Notes under the pieces: generated by a model
Seen by the model: only the letters and a program-made list of their open reading frames with translations
What the model was told of the DNA's origin: nothing
The model's database searches: none
Shown here: one piece after another, positions 13,590 through 21,755 of the stretch
Layout of the letters: each line of letters opens with the position of its first letter
How positions within the stretch are numbered: position 1 is the stretch's first letter
IMG/VR virus record: IMGVR_UViG_3300044712_001255
Coordinates: 248,001-312,000 of that record
DNA length: 64,000 nucleotides
DNA from: a virus
Direction: 5' to 3' (one strand)
Program-made: the position numbers and the translations under genes

Positions 13590-14630
13590 TCAGTTTGATA
13601 AGAGGTGCCTAAGAACGTCATTGTATGATTCAACCTTGACGTTTGACAATGCATTAAAGATTTCATCTTGCGTTGCCTTGTCTTTCACGTTCTGCTTGAT
13701 CCAATCAATCACTTGGTCCTTATTTACGCCGCCTTGCGTTTGTGATTGTGTACGTGAGCTGCTGTTGGTTTGTTGATTAGGTTGCTGTTCAGTAGACTCT
13801 TCATTAGACCGTTGTGATACTTGCGTATCAAAATTTTGGATCTCTTTGCCCACAGCTTGCATTTTTTCGATCATCGCTGCTAATTTGCCGCTTTTCACTA
13901 TTTGCGCAATTTCTCTTGCTATATTTGCATCAACGTTCATGCCAGCTTGCTTACCAGCTGACATTACAATTGATTGCAACGTATTACTTCCGTGTTGATC
14001 GCCTCGTGGCAATTCACTGCCGCCTGGTACCTTACCAGCATCTAGCGATGTTGCCTGCTTTGTTGGCCTTTGTGCTGTGATTTGTGGTTGTGGTTTTGGC
14101 TTTGGCGTCGCAGGTACAGGTTTCTTTCCAAACTTTGCATTTGCAAGTTCTTCATCTGATTGCACGCCACGTTCTTGTTCGTCTACTGCTTCCATTAGAC
14201 GACGAAACTTTGTGTGAAATGACTCATTGATTTCAGCAGCATCAACTTTTTGTGCAACAAGCTCGTAAAAATGCATACATTTCATGAACTCTTTTTCAAG
14301 AAGCTTGAAATCGCCGTCCTCGTCGTCAAAAATGTCCTTGGAAATACGACCTAAAAATCCTTTTATCTTATCAATGGTGCTTTTCTTATTAACTTGCTTG
14401 TACTTTGCGAATTTCCCTTTTATGTTATCAAGCGTTGTTGCAAGTTGATTTGCGATCGTTATTTGATCATTAGCTTTTAGTACGTCCACTGTTTGCTTCA
14501 CATTTTTGAAAAGCGCTTTGAATTTTGCAAATAACTCTTTATCGATTGCTTCATTCAATTGCTGACGAATGTTCTCATCGATCTTCAAAAGCTTTCGACG
14601 TTGCGCAAGCGTAAGTTTGCTGGTAGACAT
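13590..14630 (-). CDS. hypothetical helical protein with Gln/Ser/Thr-rich linker, 346 aa
   Basis: N-terminal ~170 residues are charged and helical; a Pro/Lys linker (KPVPATPKPKPQPQ) follows, then a helical segment, a Gln/Ser/Asn stretch (EESTEQQPNQQTNSSS) and a folded C-terminal ~50 residues. No family recognised. Linker-joined domains of this kind are common in phage virion or scaffold proteins. It has its own minus-strand promoter and converges on the tRNA cluster. Confidence 0.65.
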   Translation of the reverse strand: MSTSKLTLAQRRKLLKIDENIRQQLNEAIDKELFAKFKALFKNVKQTVDVLKANDQITIANQLATTLDNIKGKFAKYKQVNKKSTIDKIKGFLGRISKDIFDDEDGDFKLLEKEFMKCMHFYELVAQKVDAAEINESFHTKFRRLMEAVDEQERGVQSDEELANAKFGKKPVPATPKPKPQPQITAQRPTKQATSLDAGKVPGGSELPRGDQHGSNTLQSIVMSAGKQAGMNVDANIAREIAQIVKSGKLAAMIEKMQAVGKEIQNFDTQVSQRSNEESTEQQPNQQTNSSSRTQSQTQGGVNKDQVIDWIKQNVKDKATQDEIFNALSNVKVESYNDVLRHLLSN

Positions 14631-14636
14631 AGCGAT

Positions 14637-14664
14637 ATTCTAACTATTCGTTCGGTGATACACG
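14637..14664 (-). promoter_or_regulatory. phage promoter on minus strand, CGTGTA-N16-TAGAAT
   Basis: Read on the minus strand, TAGAAT ends six bases before the ATG of the 346-aa gene and CGTGTA lies 16 bases further upstream. The fixed six-base gap is the same as at plus-strand sites. Confidence 0.5.
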
Positions 14665-14672
14665 ATCAGTCT

Positions 14673-14852
14673 ATGGCTTACTGTCAGCTTATGCAAGGAG
14701 AATACGTTAGGTGGCACGGGCAACTAGCCCTAGTTGTCTACGAATTTTGGGGCCTTGCAACGATTCGGTTGTGCGAGAAGCACTCGATCTACGAGGTTTT
14801 TTTGCACGATCTCAAACCTGTAACCCTTCAACCTGTCCGGTGTAATACCTGA
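14673..14852 (+). CDS. small SH3-like protein, 59 aa
   Basis: MAYCQLMQGEYVRWHGQLAL, then short beta-strand-like segments ending HDLKPVTLQP, like an SH3 or KOW-type barrel (GxxVxWxG...AxIxL...VxLxDLxP). Lies between divergent promoters. Function unknown. Confidence 0.4.
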   Translation: MAYCQLMQGEYVRWHGQLALVVYEFWGLATIRLCEKHSIYEVFLHDLKPVTLQPVRCNT

Positions 14853-14868
14853 CTCAACGTGATAGGCT
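14839..14868 (+). promoter_or_regulatory. phage promoter, GGTGTA-N18-TAGGCT
   Basis: GGTGTA at 14839-14844, TAGGCT at 14863-14868; ATG ten bases downstream. Overlaps the end of the small SH3-like frame. Confidence 0.5.
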
Positions 14869-14878
14869 TGTCCTAGGC

Positions 14879-15256
14879 ATGGACACCACAACATACGTTT
14901 ATATCGCGCTTGGTGCAGTCGCCACAGGAACATCATTGTGGTGGGTAATTCGAACAATTCGTCGTCGATTGACGCGTCCTGCTGGTGGTTCACAGTCGGT
15001 GAACGTGAAACAGCTGCGTGTTCGACTTACAACGTTGACTGGCGAGATTTTTGATATCTCGTTTGAAGGCAAGGCATTCTACATCAATGACACAATCTGG
15101 ATGCAGACTGCTAAAGAAATTTTCAATGATTGGCGTGACGCAGGCGAACACGGTTTGTTTCGTGTTTCTCGTAACCAATGGATTGGCGCGCAGAACGTAA
15201 AGGAACTTCTCTTGGTGAAAGAGAGTGATCTTTTTATTGACGTGCCGTACTCTTGA
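14879..15256 (+). CDS. membrane-anchored protein, 125 aa
   Basis: N-terminal helix at about residues 7-25 followed by RTIRRRLTR, so the C-terminal beta-rich part probably faces the cytoplasm. No family recognised. Confidence 0.6.
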   Translation: MDTTTYVYIALGAVATGTSLWWVIRTIRRRLTRPAGGSQSVNVKQLRVRLTTLTGEIFDISFEGKAFYINDTIWMQTAKEIFNDWRDAGEHGLFRVSRNQWIGAQNVKELLLVKESDLFIDVPYS

Positions 15257-15257
15257 C

Positions 15258-15287
15258 GGTGTACAATCGCACACCGTGTATTATAAT
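15258..15287 (+). promoter_or_regulatory. phage promoter, GGTGTA-N18-TATAAT
   Basis: GGTGTA at 15258-15263 and a perfect TATAAT at 15282-15287. The next gene has a 31-base leader with an AAGGAT ribosome-binding sequence. Probably a strong site driving the sigma operon. Confidence 0.65.
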
Positions 15288-15318
15288 AGCAACCCAAAAA
15301 GAACAAGAAGGATAGAAA

Positions 15319-15705
15319 ATGGCAAAGAAGCTGAAGAAGAACGCAAAGTCCGAGACCGTTGTCGAGAACGTGGCCGCCGTCACTGTTGACGCTGCCCCTG
15401 CAAACCTGTTTGAGGCGTTCATTGATCTGAGTGATCCTGAGCTGTCTCAGGCAATCGAGCGGCTTGAGGCTGAGCGTAACAGCTGCCTGGCGCATCGAGA
15501 GGATCCTATGGAGATTGAGATTGAGAAGTGTTTCGCTCAGCGTGAGTGGAGACTGCGTGCTGAGCGTTGGAAGGCGCATTGCGCGTATCTCGATGCAGAC
15601 GCAGAGTCTCTTCGAGAGGATCAGTACCCGATCGCAGACCTCGATAATTGGGAGTTCGTCTCAATTTGCAACGGTTCGCGAGCGCCTCGCGTTCAGCGCG
15701 CCTAG
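15319..15705 (+). CDS. hypothetical helical protein, 128 aa
   Basis: MAKKLKKNAKS start, then acidic helices rich in Glu, Ala and Arg. Codons are G+C-rich as in other apparently high-expression genes here. First gene of the sigma-factor operon. No family recognised. Confidence 0.6.
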   Translation: MAKKLKKNAKSETVVENVAAVTVDAAPANLFEAFIDLSDPELSQAIERLEAERNSCLAHREDPMEIEIEKCFAQREWRLRAERWKAHCAYLDADAESLREDQYPIADLDNWEFVSICNGSRAPRVQRA

Positions 15706-15716
15706 GATTTCTTGAC

Positions 15717-16532
15717 ATGAAGCAAACGAGTAAAGAACCAAAGATAGTACAAACGTATCTCGACTCATTGACACGTTTGCCGCAGCTTTCGCACCCTGAT
15801 CTTGTGAACCTTTTCAAGGTTCTTGAAGATACTGAAGAGAAGCTTGCGGCAAAGGAACGAGCTCGCAAGAAGGTCATTGAGTGTAATCTTCGTCTTGTCG
15901 TATCAATCGCAAAGAAGTACTACAAGAACTACAAGTTGCCCATTGAAGACCTCATTCAAGAAGGCAACATTGGACTCATGAAAGCCGTAGAGCGATTTGA
16001 CTACAAGAAGGGTTGGCGGTTTTCAACGTACGCTACATGGTGGATTCGCCAAGCAATCGGTCAGCATGTTCAAAAGCGACGTCGAACCGTGCGATTGCCT
16101 GCGCATGCCGCTGCCGTTCAACGCAAGTTGATTCAGGCTGCTGATGATTTCAAGCAACTGCATGGTACTAATCCTTCGAGCGAAGAACTGCAGGAAGTCG
16201 TCAAGGCTTCAGAGACTGTGGTGCGAGCAACGATGTTTGCGTCTCGAGGAACTGTGTCATTGAATGATCCTGCGTATGCAGCTGCCGGTGGACCTACCAA
16301 GACAATTGCTGATGTTCTTGAGGATGAAGATCCGGGTGCTTGCCCATTCACCAACTGTGCTGACGTAGAGATTGTGAACATTGTTCGACAAATCATGAAA
16401 ACGTTGACGGTGAAAGAGTCTGCGATCCTACGTCTGAGGTTTGGCCTCATTGAGGATGATACGAATTCTGAAGAGTTCCCAATCACTCAAGATGAGATTG
16501 ACAACCTTGACGAAGGACGTGGTTTGACGTAG
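15717..16532 (+). CDS. sigma-70-family factor lacking region 4.2
   Basis: 271 aa from ATG 15717, chosen because earlier starts overlap the previous gene. Region 1.2-like VQTYLDSLTRLPQLS; region 2 complete with NLRLVVSIAKKYY, EDLIQEGNIGLMKAVERFD and FSTYATWWIRQAI; region 3 RTVRLPAHAAAVQRKL; region 4.1 LTVKESAILRLRFGL. The protein stops at DNLDEGRGLT, just where the -35-binding helix of region 4.2 (consensus TRERIRQIE) should begin, and no other frame continues it. A -10-recognising but -35-deficient sigma is predicted. Confidence 0.85.
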   Translation: MKQTSKEPKIVQTYLDSLTRLPQLSHPDLVNLFKVLEDTEEKLAAKERARKKVIECNLRLVVSIAKKYYKNYKLPIEDLIQEGNIGLMKAVERFDYKKGWRFSTYATWWIRQAIGQHVQKRRRTVRLPAHAAAVQRKLIQAADDFKQLHGTNPSSEELQEVVKASETVVRATMFASRGTVSLNDPAYAAAGGPTKTIADVLEDEDPGACPFTNCADVEIVNIVRQIMKTLTVKESAILRLRFGLIEDDTNSEEFPITQDEIDNLDEGRGLT

Positions 16533-16590
16533 CGATGGGCGGTGATGGATATGTATTATCTGTCATCGTTGCCATTTTCTGGAGTCAGCC

Positions 16591-16752
16591 ATGAACTTTT
16601 CTGCTATCCTGGTCATAATTGGTCTCACATGCGCCGGTCTTAGCGCATTAGTTTTTACGTTACCGTTCATGGCCAGGATGCAGTGGTTCAAGGATCTTTT
16701 CATAGAGGAACAACCCGATATCGAAATAGTAGAACATGATGATGACGAATGA
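16591..16752 (+). CDS. small membrane protein, 53 aa
   Basis: One long hydrophobic helix at about residues 4-28, then an acidic tail ending EHDDDE. It overlaps the start of the next gene by up to 17 bases. No family recognised. Confidence 0.5.
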   Translation: MNFSAILVIIGLTCAGLSALVFTLPFMARMQWFKDLFIEEQPDIEIVEHDDDE

Positions 16753-17026
16753 GATTACAGTTGGCATAGCTTTCATCATTGGCATTGCGTTGGGATATGT
16801 GGTGCGCTATGCAAGTGAATTCTTGACATCAAGAAAAGTACCAACACCAAAGCGCCTCAAAAAGGCAGACCTTGTAAAAGATATGCAAGATCGTATGCAC
16901 GATCGTCTCAATGAGATTGACTTGCCATTCGGTCGACCACGAAAAACAGAACATGCTCCGGTGACTGCGATTGGCAACGCTCGGGCAAGAACGATGTTGA
17001 TCAATAGAAAAGAAACAAAAGAGTAA
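16736..17026 (+). CDS. membrane-anchored basic protein, 96 aa
   Basis: Three consecutive ATGs (16736, 16739, 16742) begin MMMTNEITVG. One helix (VGIAFIIGIALGYVVRYA) and a basic cytoplasmic-type tail. No family recognised. Confidence 0.55.
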   Translation: MMMTNEITVGIAFIIGIALGYVVRYASEFLTSRKVPTPKRLKKADLVKDMQDRMHDRLNEIDLPFGRPRKTEHAPVTAIGNARARTMLINRKETKE

Positions 17027-17028
17027 AA

Positions 17029-17328
17029 ATGAATCCAGGCAAGAAGTTCAAGGCGGGATATGCTACAGTTACAAGCGACAACGGTGGCGACAATTACCGT
17101 GAAATTGCCGAATTGATGACCCAGATAGGGTTCCCAATGAATCATTCATCTGCTCGTAATCACGTCATTAGGGCGATGCACAAGTTTGTGCTTGCATTTT
17201 GTCAAGCTCAAGGTATTGAATTCTCTGAAAAAGAGCAACTACGCATTGCTCGTGATCCTCGCTTTCAGGAGGCCATTTGCGATGTGATGCAGTACCTTGA
17301 GGCTGAGAAAGAAGATCGCCATATTTAA
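17029..17328 (+). CDS. stand-alone sigma region-4.2-like helix-turn-helix protein
   Basis: 99 aa. Residues about 23-56 read NYREIAELM...PMNHSSARNHVIRAMHKF; this fits the two helices of sigma region 4.2 (EEVGxxF, then TRERIRQIExxALxKL), with the recognition helix SSARNHVIRAMHKF. It lies 500 bases downstream of a sigma factor that lacks exactly this part. I infer that it supplies -35 contacts in trans or acts as a co-activator, as T4 gp33 does for gp55. It could instead be an independent HTH regulator. Confidence 0.55.
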   Translation: MNPGKKFKAGYATVTSDNGGDNYREIAELMTQIGFPMNHSSARNHVIRAMHKFVLAFCQAQGIEFSEKEQLRIARDPRFQEAICDVMQYLEAEKEDRHI

Positions 17329-17332
17329 GGAC

Positions 17333-17785
17333 ATGAAACTGAAGATCAAGTACCAGCCCACAACGGCTGTGAGTCTTGAAAAGATGTTAAAGCGTCGCAA
17401 GATGTCGTTAGCAACATTCTTGACAGAACAGGGCATTAGCACATACGAAAGCTTGCGATCACGTTGCGCCACGATTGGCATCGTTCCGCCGTCGGAAGAA
17501 GAGTACCTACGTGTGTCTGGTCCAATTGTCTCAAACCCCCAAGAGGGCGTTGTGATTCTTGAGCCTATTCCTATCATCAATGATTCCACCGGTAAGGAAA
17601 CTGAGGAGATAGCTCCCGCACCATCTGCGGCTGATATCGCTGGTATAAAACAAACAGATGATGAGAAACCACGCAAGAAACGTGGAGGCTTTCAGCGATC
17701 TGCAGTCGTGGAATCTGTAGACGCTCCTGAGCGCGCCGACGTCATTGACGCGTTCATGTCTGGTTCAATTTTGCCAACTGCATGA
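17333..17785 (+). CDS. hypothetical protein with disordered middle, 150 aa
   Basis: MKLKIKYQPTTAVSLEKML start; a short helical N-terminal domain (MSLATFLTEQGISTYESLRS), a Pro/Ala/Glu-rich middle and a Lys/Arg patch (KPRKKRGG). Last gene of the operon. Unknown. Confidence 0.55.
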   Translation: MKLKIKYQPTTAVSLEKMLKRRKMSLATFLTEQGISTYESLRSRCATIGIVPPSEEEYLRVSGPIVSNPQEGVVILEPIPIINDSTGKETEEIAPAPSAADIAGIKQTDDEKPRKKRGGFQRSAVVESVDAPERADVIDAFMSGSILPTA

Positions 17786-17814
17786 GTGTAGACAACGTAA
17801 TCATGAGATAGACT
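17785..17814 (+). promoter_or_regulatory. phage promoter, AGTGTA-N18-TAGACT
   Basis: AGTGTA at 17785-17790, starting at the upstream stop, and TAGACT at 17809-17814. The ligase ATG is exactly six bases downstream, so a leaderless ligase mRNA is predicted. Confidence 0.65.
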
Positions 17815-17820
17815 GGTCTC

Positions 17821-19149
17821 ATGATCAATCAGACCGTCGTCCAGATCCTAGAAGCACTCGAGAAAACTTCCAAGCGCACGGAGAAGGAAACCATCCTTAA
17901 GCAGCACGTAAAAAACGTGCTGCTTCGACAGGTCTTTGTTGCAGCAATGGATCCGTATACGAACTACGGCATTACGAAGTTTAAGAAGTGTCGTCCAGTC
18001 GCCCAGGAGAATGGCGGATCTGACGTTCTTCTAGAGGCGTATTTGACTCGTGTACTTCCTGTGTTGGCATCACGCGAAGTGAGTGGAAATGCGGCACGAG
18101 ATGTCATTGAAAAGACATTCAGCACGTTCAATGCTGACGAGCAGAAGTGGGCAGAACGCATTCTGTTGCATAATCTTCGATGCGGTGTGCAAGAGAAGAC
18201 TGTGAACAAGATCTGGCCCGGTACCATTTCTCCTTATGCGGTTCAGCTAGCAGTTCCTCTTGAACATCACGTTGTTGGTGAGAAAATCGTTCTTGACGAA
18301 CCCATCGTCTTTCCCGTTCTTGTTGAACCAAAGCTTGACGGTTTGCGACTCACTGCGACGAAAGAGAAGGGCGTTGTCACGCTGCGTACTCGAAACGGTA
18401 CTGAGCTTGATACGTTCCCGTCATTGATCAACTTTCTTACCGAGACCGACGGTGATGATTACGTTCTTGATGCCGAAGCCATGGGTGCAGATTGGAATGA
18501 AAGCGCATCTGTATTGATGTCTCGCAAGCGTAGCAAGGATGATAAGAACATGGTCTACAACTTGTTCGATGCCTTGACTCTGCAGGAGTGGAAGACACAA
18601 GATTGTAAGCGCACGCAAGGCACACGTAGAACTGACATGCTGTCATTGTGGAATCAACGCTGGCAGTGCGGTCCTATCAAGCCTACTGACGCGAAGCTGT
18701 GTCACAACCTTGAAGAAGTTCAAGCGTATTATGTAGAATGTGTTAACGCCGGGTACGAGGGCGTGATGATAAAGGATCCAAATGGTCTCTACACATTCGA
18801 TCGTACCAAGGCGTGGCGCAAGCTGAAGCCTTTCACTACGTACGAAGGCGTCGTGGTTGGGTGGTACGAGGGCAAGCGCGGCACGAAGCGTGAAGGAGAC
18901 TTTGGCGGGTTTAACGTTCTGTTGCCGAATGGCGTTGTCACAAACGTCGGTAGCGGATTCTCTGATGATGAGAAAGCAGAGATCAACAACGACCCAACGT
19001 CTTGGATCGGTAAGATCGTTGAAGTAAAGGGACAGCCCCCGCTGACTGACGACGGCAAGGTGCGCTTCCCGAGCAAGGTACGTTACCGCGAGGCGAGTGA
19101 CGTAGATCCCAAGGTTCTCGAAGCTTACGAAGCTTGGTCGGCTAGGTAA
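17821..19149 (+). CDS. 30: ATP-dependent DNA ligase
   Basis: 442 aa. Nucleotidyl-transferase motifs: I EPKLDGLR with Lys171 as the predicted AMP-accepting residue; Ia-like LRTRNG; III YNLFDAL; IV YEGVMIKD; V WRKLKP; then an OB-fold C-terminal domain. Size and order fit T4 gp30-type replicative or repair ligases, which seal nicks in phage DNA. The gene starts six bases after a promoter -10 box. Confidence 0.9.
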   Translation: MINQTVVQILEALEKTSKRTEKETILKQHVKNVLLRQVFVAAMDPYTNYGITKFKKCRPVAQENGGSDVLLEAYLTRVLPVLASREVSGNAARDVIEKTFSTFNADEQKWAERILLHNLRCGVQEKTVNKIWPGTISPYAVQLAVPLEHHVVGEKIVLDEPIVFPVLVEPKLDGLRLTATKEKGVVTLRTRNGTELDTFPSLINFLTETDGDDYVLDAEAMGADWNESASVLMSRKRSKDDKNMVYNLFDALTLQEWKTQDCKRTQGTRRTDMLSLWNQRWQCGPIKPTDAKLCHNLEEVQAYYVECVNAGYEGVMIKDPNGLYTFDRTKAWRKLKPFTTYEGVVVGWYEGKRGTKREGDFGGFNVLLPNGVVTNVGSGFSDDEKAEINNDPTSWIGKIVEVKGQPPLTDDGKVRFPSKVRYREASDVDPKVLEAYEAWSAR

Positions 19150-19156
19150 TTACATC

Positions 19157-19447
19157 GTGGACAACGATCTGCAACATGCGTTCGCGCGAATAAGTTCTAT
19201 CTTGGAAGCTCACGAAATTATTGATTTTCGTGCAAGATGTTCCATGGGAATTTGGCAGGTCGTATTGCTTGGAAAAAATGGCGTCAAACGAGGCTCTGCC
19301 GACGTAGATCTGAGCAGAGCCTTTAATGACGCAGTGAATTACTACGTTGCAGCAACTACTGAGAATTCAACGGGATATTCACAGGATGGTATTGGAATTT
19401 CTCCCATTTCACTTGATCCACCGCCGTCTCCAAATCGTAGACGCTAG
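19157..19447 (+). CDS. hypothetical protein, 96 aa
   Basis: Starts GTG at 19157 (GTGGACAACG) seven bases after the ligase stop. Alpha/beta pattern MGIWQVVLLGKNG, then a Pro/Ser/Arg-rich tail. Unknown. Confidence 0.5.
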   Translation: MDNDLQHAFARISSILEAHEIIDFRARCSMGIWQVVLLGKNGVKRGSADVDLSRAFNDAVNYYVAATTENSTGYSQDGIGISPISLDPPPSPNRRR

Positions 19448-19474
19448 ATCAATAAAATCAATACCTTGTACACG

Positions 19475-19504
19475 AGTGCAGGTTTACTTTGCCCATGGTA
19501 GAGT
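19475..19504 (+). promoter_or_regulatory. phage promoter, AGTGCA-N18-TAGAGT
   Basis: AGTGCA at 19475-19480 and TAGAGT at 19499-19504. A 34-base leader with AAAGGA precedes the ATG of the VWA gene. Confidence 0.5.
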
Positions 19505-19538
19505 CAGACCATAGGCAAGGCAAAGGACACAAACACAC

Positions 19539-21179
19539 ATGGCTAAGAAGACTGCTAAGAATGTTGCTCCGGTTCAGATGTCTGAGGCTGACGCAGCGAA
19601 ACTGCGTGAGGCTGCGGCTCGATTCGATCTCAACGTTCACATCATCAATTTCCTCAGCTCTAACGCATTCTATGCTGAGATCTCTCGTCGAGTTCACAAG
19701 ATCAGCACGAAGGACATTCCCACCGCTGCTGTGGCTTGGAACCAGAAGCTCGACAACATCGTGTTGTACTACAACCCGGAATTCATGTGCCAGCACACCC
19801 CAAAGCAGGTGATTGGCATTCTGAAGCACGAATTCAGTCACTTGTTCTACGGACACTTGAACGCTCGTCGGAAGACTCCACACCGTATGTGGAACATCGC
19901 TACCGATCTTGCAATCAATTCGCTGATTGTTTCGAGCGAGCAGAATTCTGCTTCATATTCTAACATCAACAATCCTCAGGCTGTTTTGCCGGAATGCGCA
20001 TTGATTCCCGGCCACCCGGTTTTCTTTGCAGATCTCAAGCGGCCCTTGACGGCTGATGAGAAGGCTGCGCAGCCCATCGCTGCTCTTATCGAGAAGATGA
20101 AGCCGTTGCTCGCTTCTGAGGATTATTTCCAGCAGCTGATGAAGGTCGCAAAGGAACAGCAGAACACTTGCCCGATGTGTGGCGGTTCTGGCAAGATCAA
20201 GGTGAAGTCTGACGCGGGTGGAGATGAGAATAGCTCAGACGGGCGGGACGGCGTCGAGAAGGAAGGCCAGGACAAGGGCGAAAATGACAAGGGTAATGGG
20301 TCATCTCGCGGAGATGATTCTCACGACGAGGGATGCGAGGGCGATGGAAATTGTTCTTGTGGCCACGGCGATAACGAGCCCGGTGGTTGTAGTGGTCCTG
20401 ATGGTGAATATGATTGCCCTTGCTGCAAGGGCGATGGTGAGCTCGGTGACGGCATTGGTTCGATGGACGATCATGGATTTTGGGATGACATCCCGGAAGA
20501 TATGCGTGAATACGTCGAAAATCGTGTGCGTAACGTGATTGAGCGCGCTGTTGAATCCGCCGATCAGAGCTCGAATGGCTGGGGCTATATGCCTGCTTCG
20601 ATTCGTGAGGAGATTCGTCGGTTCGTATCCAAGAAGGTGCCGTGGCGCTCTGTACTCCGGCAGTTCATTGGAGTGCTTCTGCCAGGCGATCGTTCTACCA
20701 GCATCAAGCGCATCAATCGTCGCTATCCGTATATCCATCCCGGTGTGAAGCGTGGTCGCAAGGCTAAGCTTCTCGTCGCAATCGATATGTCTGGTTCTGT
20801 TGGAGAGGAACTTCTCGCAACGTTCTTTGCGGAACTAACCAACTTGGCAAAGAATTGTGAGATCGATGTTGTCCCGTTCGATTGCTCTGCTGAACCTGAA
20901 CATATCGTCAAGTGGCGACGTGGTGGTCCCCCTCCGATGGGTCGGGTGAAGGCCGGTGGTACCAGCTTTGATGCTCCCACTGACCTTGCCAATGATCCTA
21001 AGAACCGCGGTCGTTGGGATGGTCTGCTAATCGTCACAGACGGGATTTGCAACGCTCCCAAGGAAAGTCGGGTACGTCGCGGATGGGTTCTTGGTCCTGG
21101 GTGCAAGCTGCAATTCGACTCGAACGAGCTCCAGGTCTTCGTAGACAATGAGCGACCGATGGTCGGAGCGTGGAGGTGA
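19539..21179 (+). CDS. VWA/metallopeptidase-like protein (DUF2201 type) with DnaJ-like Zn motifs
   Basis: 546 aa. Zinc-protease motif KHEFSHLFYGH with His97, Glu98, His101, followed by WNIATDLAIN. The middle (about 205-310) has CPMCGGSG and CPCCKGDG, the CxxCxGxG repeats of DnaJ zinc fingers, in a Gly/Asp/Glu-rich acidic stretch. The C-terminal domain has a MIDAS motif DMSGSVG and LLIVTDGIC of a von Willebrand A fold. The family often pairs with MoxR-type AAA ATPases; none is seen here. Likely a metal-dependent chaperone- or protease-like factor; substrate unknown. Confidence 0.8.
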   Translation: MAKKTAKNVAPVQMSEADAAKLREAAARFDLNVHIINFLSSNAFYAEISRRVHKISTKDIPTAAVAWNQKLDNIVLYYNPEFMCQHTPKQVIGILKHEFSHLFYGHLNARRKTPHRMWNIATDLAINSLIVSSEQNSASYSNINNPQAVLPECALIPGHPVFFADLKRPLTADEKAAQPIAALIEKMKPLLASEDYFQQLMKVAKEQQNTCPMCGGSGKIKVKSDAGGDENSSDGRDGVEKEGQDKGENDKGNGSSRGDDSHDEGCEGDGNCSCGHGDNEPGGCSGPDGEYDCPCCKGDGELGDGIGSMDDHGFWDDIPEDMREYVENRVRNVIERAVESADQSSNGWGYMPASIREEIRRFVSKKVPWRSVLRQFIGVLLPGDRSTSIKRINRRYPYIHPGVKRGRKAKLLVAIDMSGSVGEELLATFFAELTNLAKNCEIDVVPFDCSAEPEHIVKWRRGGPPPMGRVKAGGTSFDAPTDLANDPKNRGRWDGLLIVTDGICNAPKESRVRRGWVLGPGCKLQFDSNELQVFVDNERPMVGAWR

Positions 21180-21183
21180 TATC

Positions 21184-21459
21184 ATGTGGGGATTTCTTAG
21201 GGCAGTATTCTTTCTTTCATTGTTCTCAGGAGCGCTGAAATTCAGTCCACTGCTGAGATTGGTCACAGGAATCATCTTGACGCCAATCTGCGGGTTGGGG
21301 TTTGGAACCCTACTAAGCGTGCCATTTATTCTCCTGTTGCTCTTGGTGGGCGGTGGAGGAGGCTTAGGCTTGATGATTGGCGTATGGGGAACTTGTGTAC
21401 TCATTGCGTCAGGATGGGCATTCATCTCTTTGTTGCTTCCAAGCGTGAGTGACGATTAG
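21184..21459 (+). CDS. multi-pass membrane protein, 91 aa
   Basis: ATG at 21184, four bases after the VWA stop. About three hydrophobic helices with a GGGGGLGLMIGVWG stretch. Holin-like in size and topology, but no other lysis gene is adjacent, so that role is only a possibility. Confidence 0.55.
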   Translation: MWGFLRAVFFLSLFSGALKFSPLLRLVTGIILTPICGLGFGTLLSVPFILLLLLVGGGGGLGLMIGVWGTCVLIASGWAFISLLLPSVSDD

Positions 21460-21467
21460 CTATATAC

Positions 21468-21719
21468 ATGACATTCTTCTGCGCCGGTGATGCGGTGACG
21501 GTGAAACCCGAATGGGACGCTGTCACCGTTTTTTCGTCATCAACGGCAAGTGATCGTGTTGCTATTGGAGAGTTCAAGCGTGGTCAACATGGTCTCGTAA
21601 TTTCAGTGGGTAAAGACATCGGGCAACCAATGATAGAGATCCTTGTAAGATCATTGGTTGGGTGGGTTGCTACAGCTGGCGTCATTAAGACATCATGGTC
21701 GTCGAACATTGACAGCTAA
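21468..21719 (+). CDS. SH3/KOW-like small protein, 83 aa
   Basis: GDAVTVKPEWDA at the start, then GQHGLVISVG and WVATAGVIKTSW: alternating strands as in a KOW or SH3-like barrel. Unknown role. Confidence 0.5.
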   Translation: MTFFCAGDAVTVKPEWDAVTVFSSSTASDRVAIGEFKRGQHGLVISVGKDIGQPMIEILVRSLVGWVATAGVIKTSWSSNIDS

Positions 21720-21755
21720 AATCCGCGTAGCGTGTGTATAGTATTGTTTGACGTT

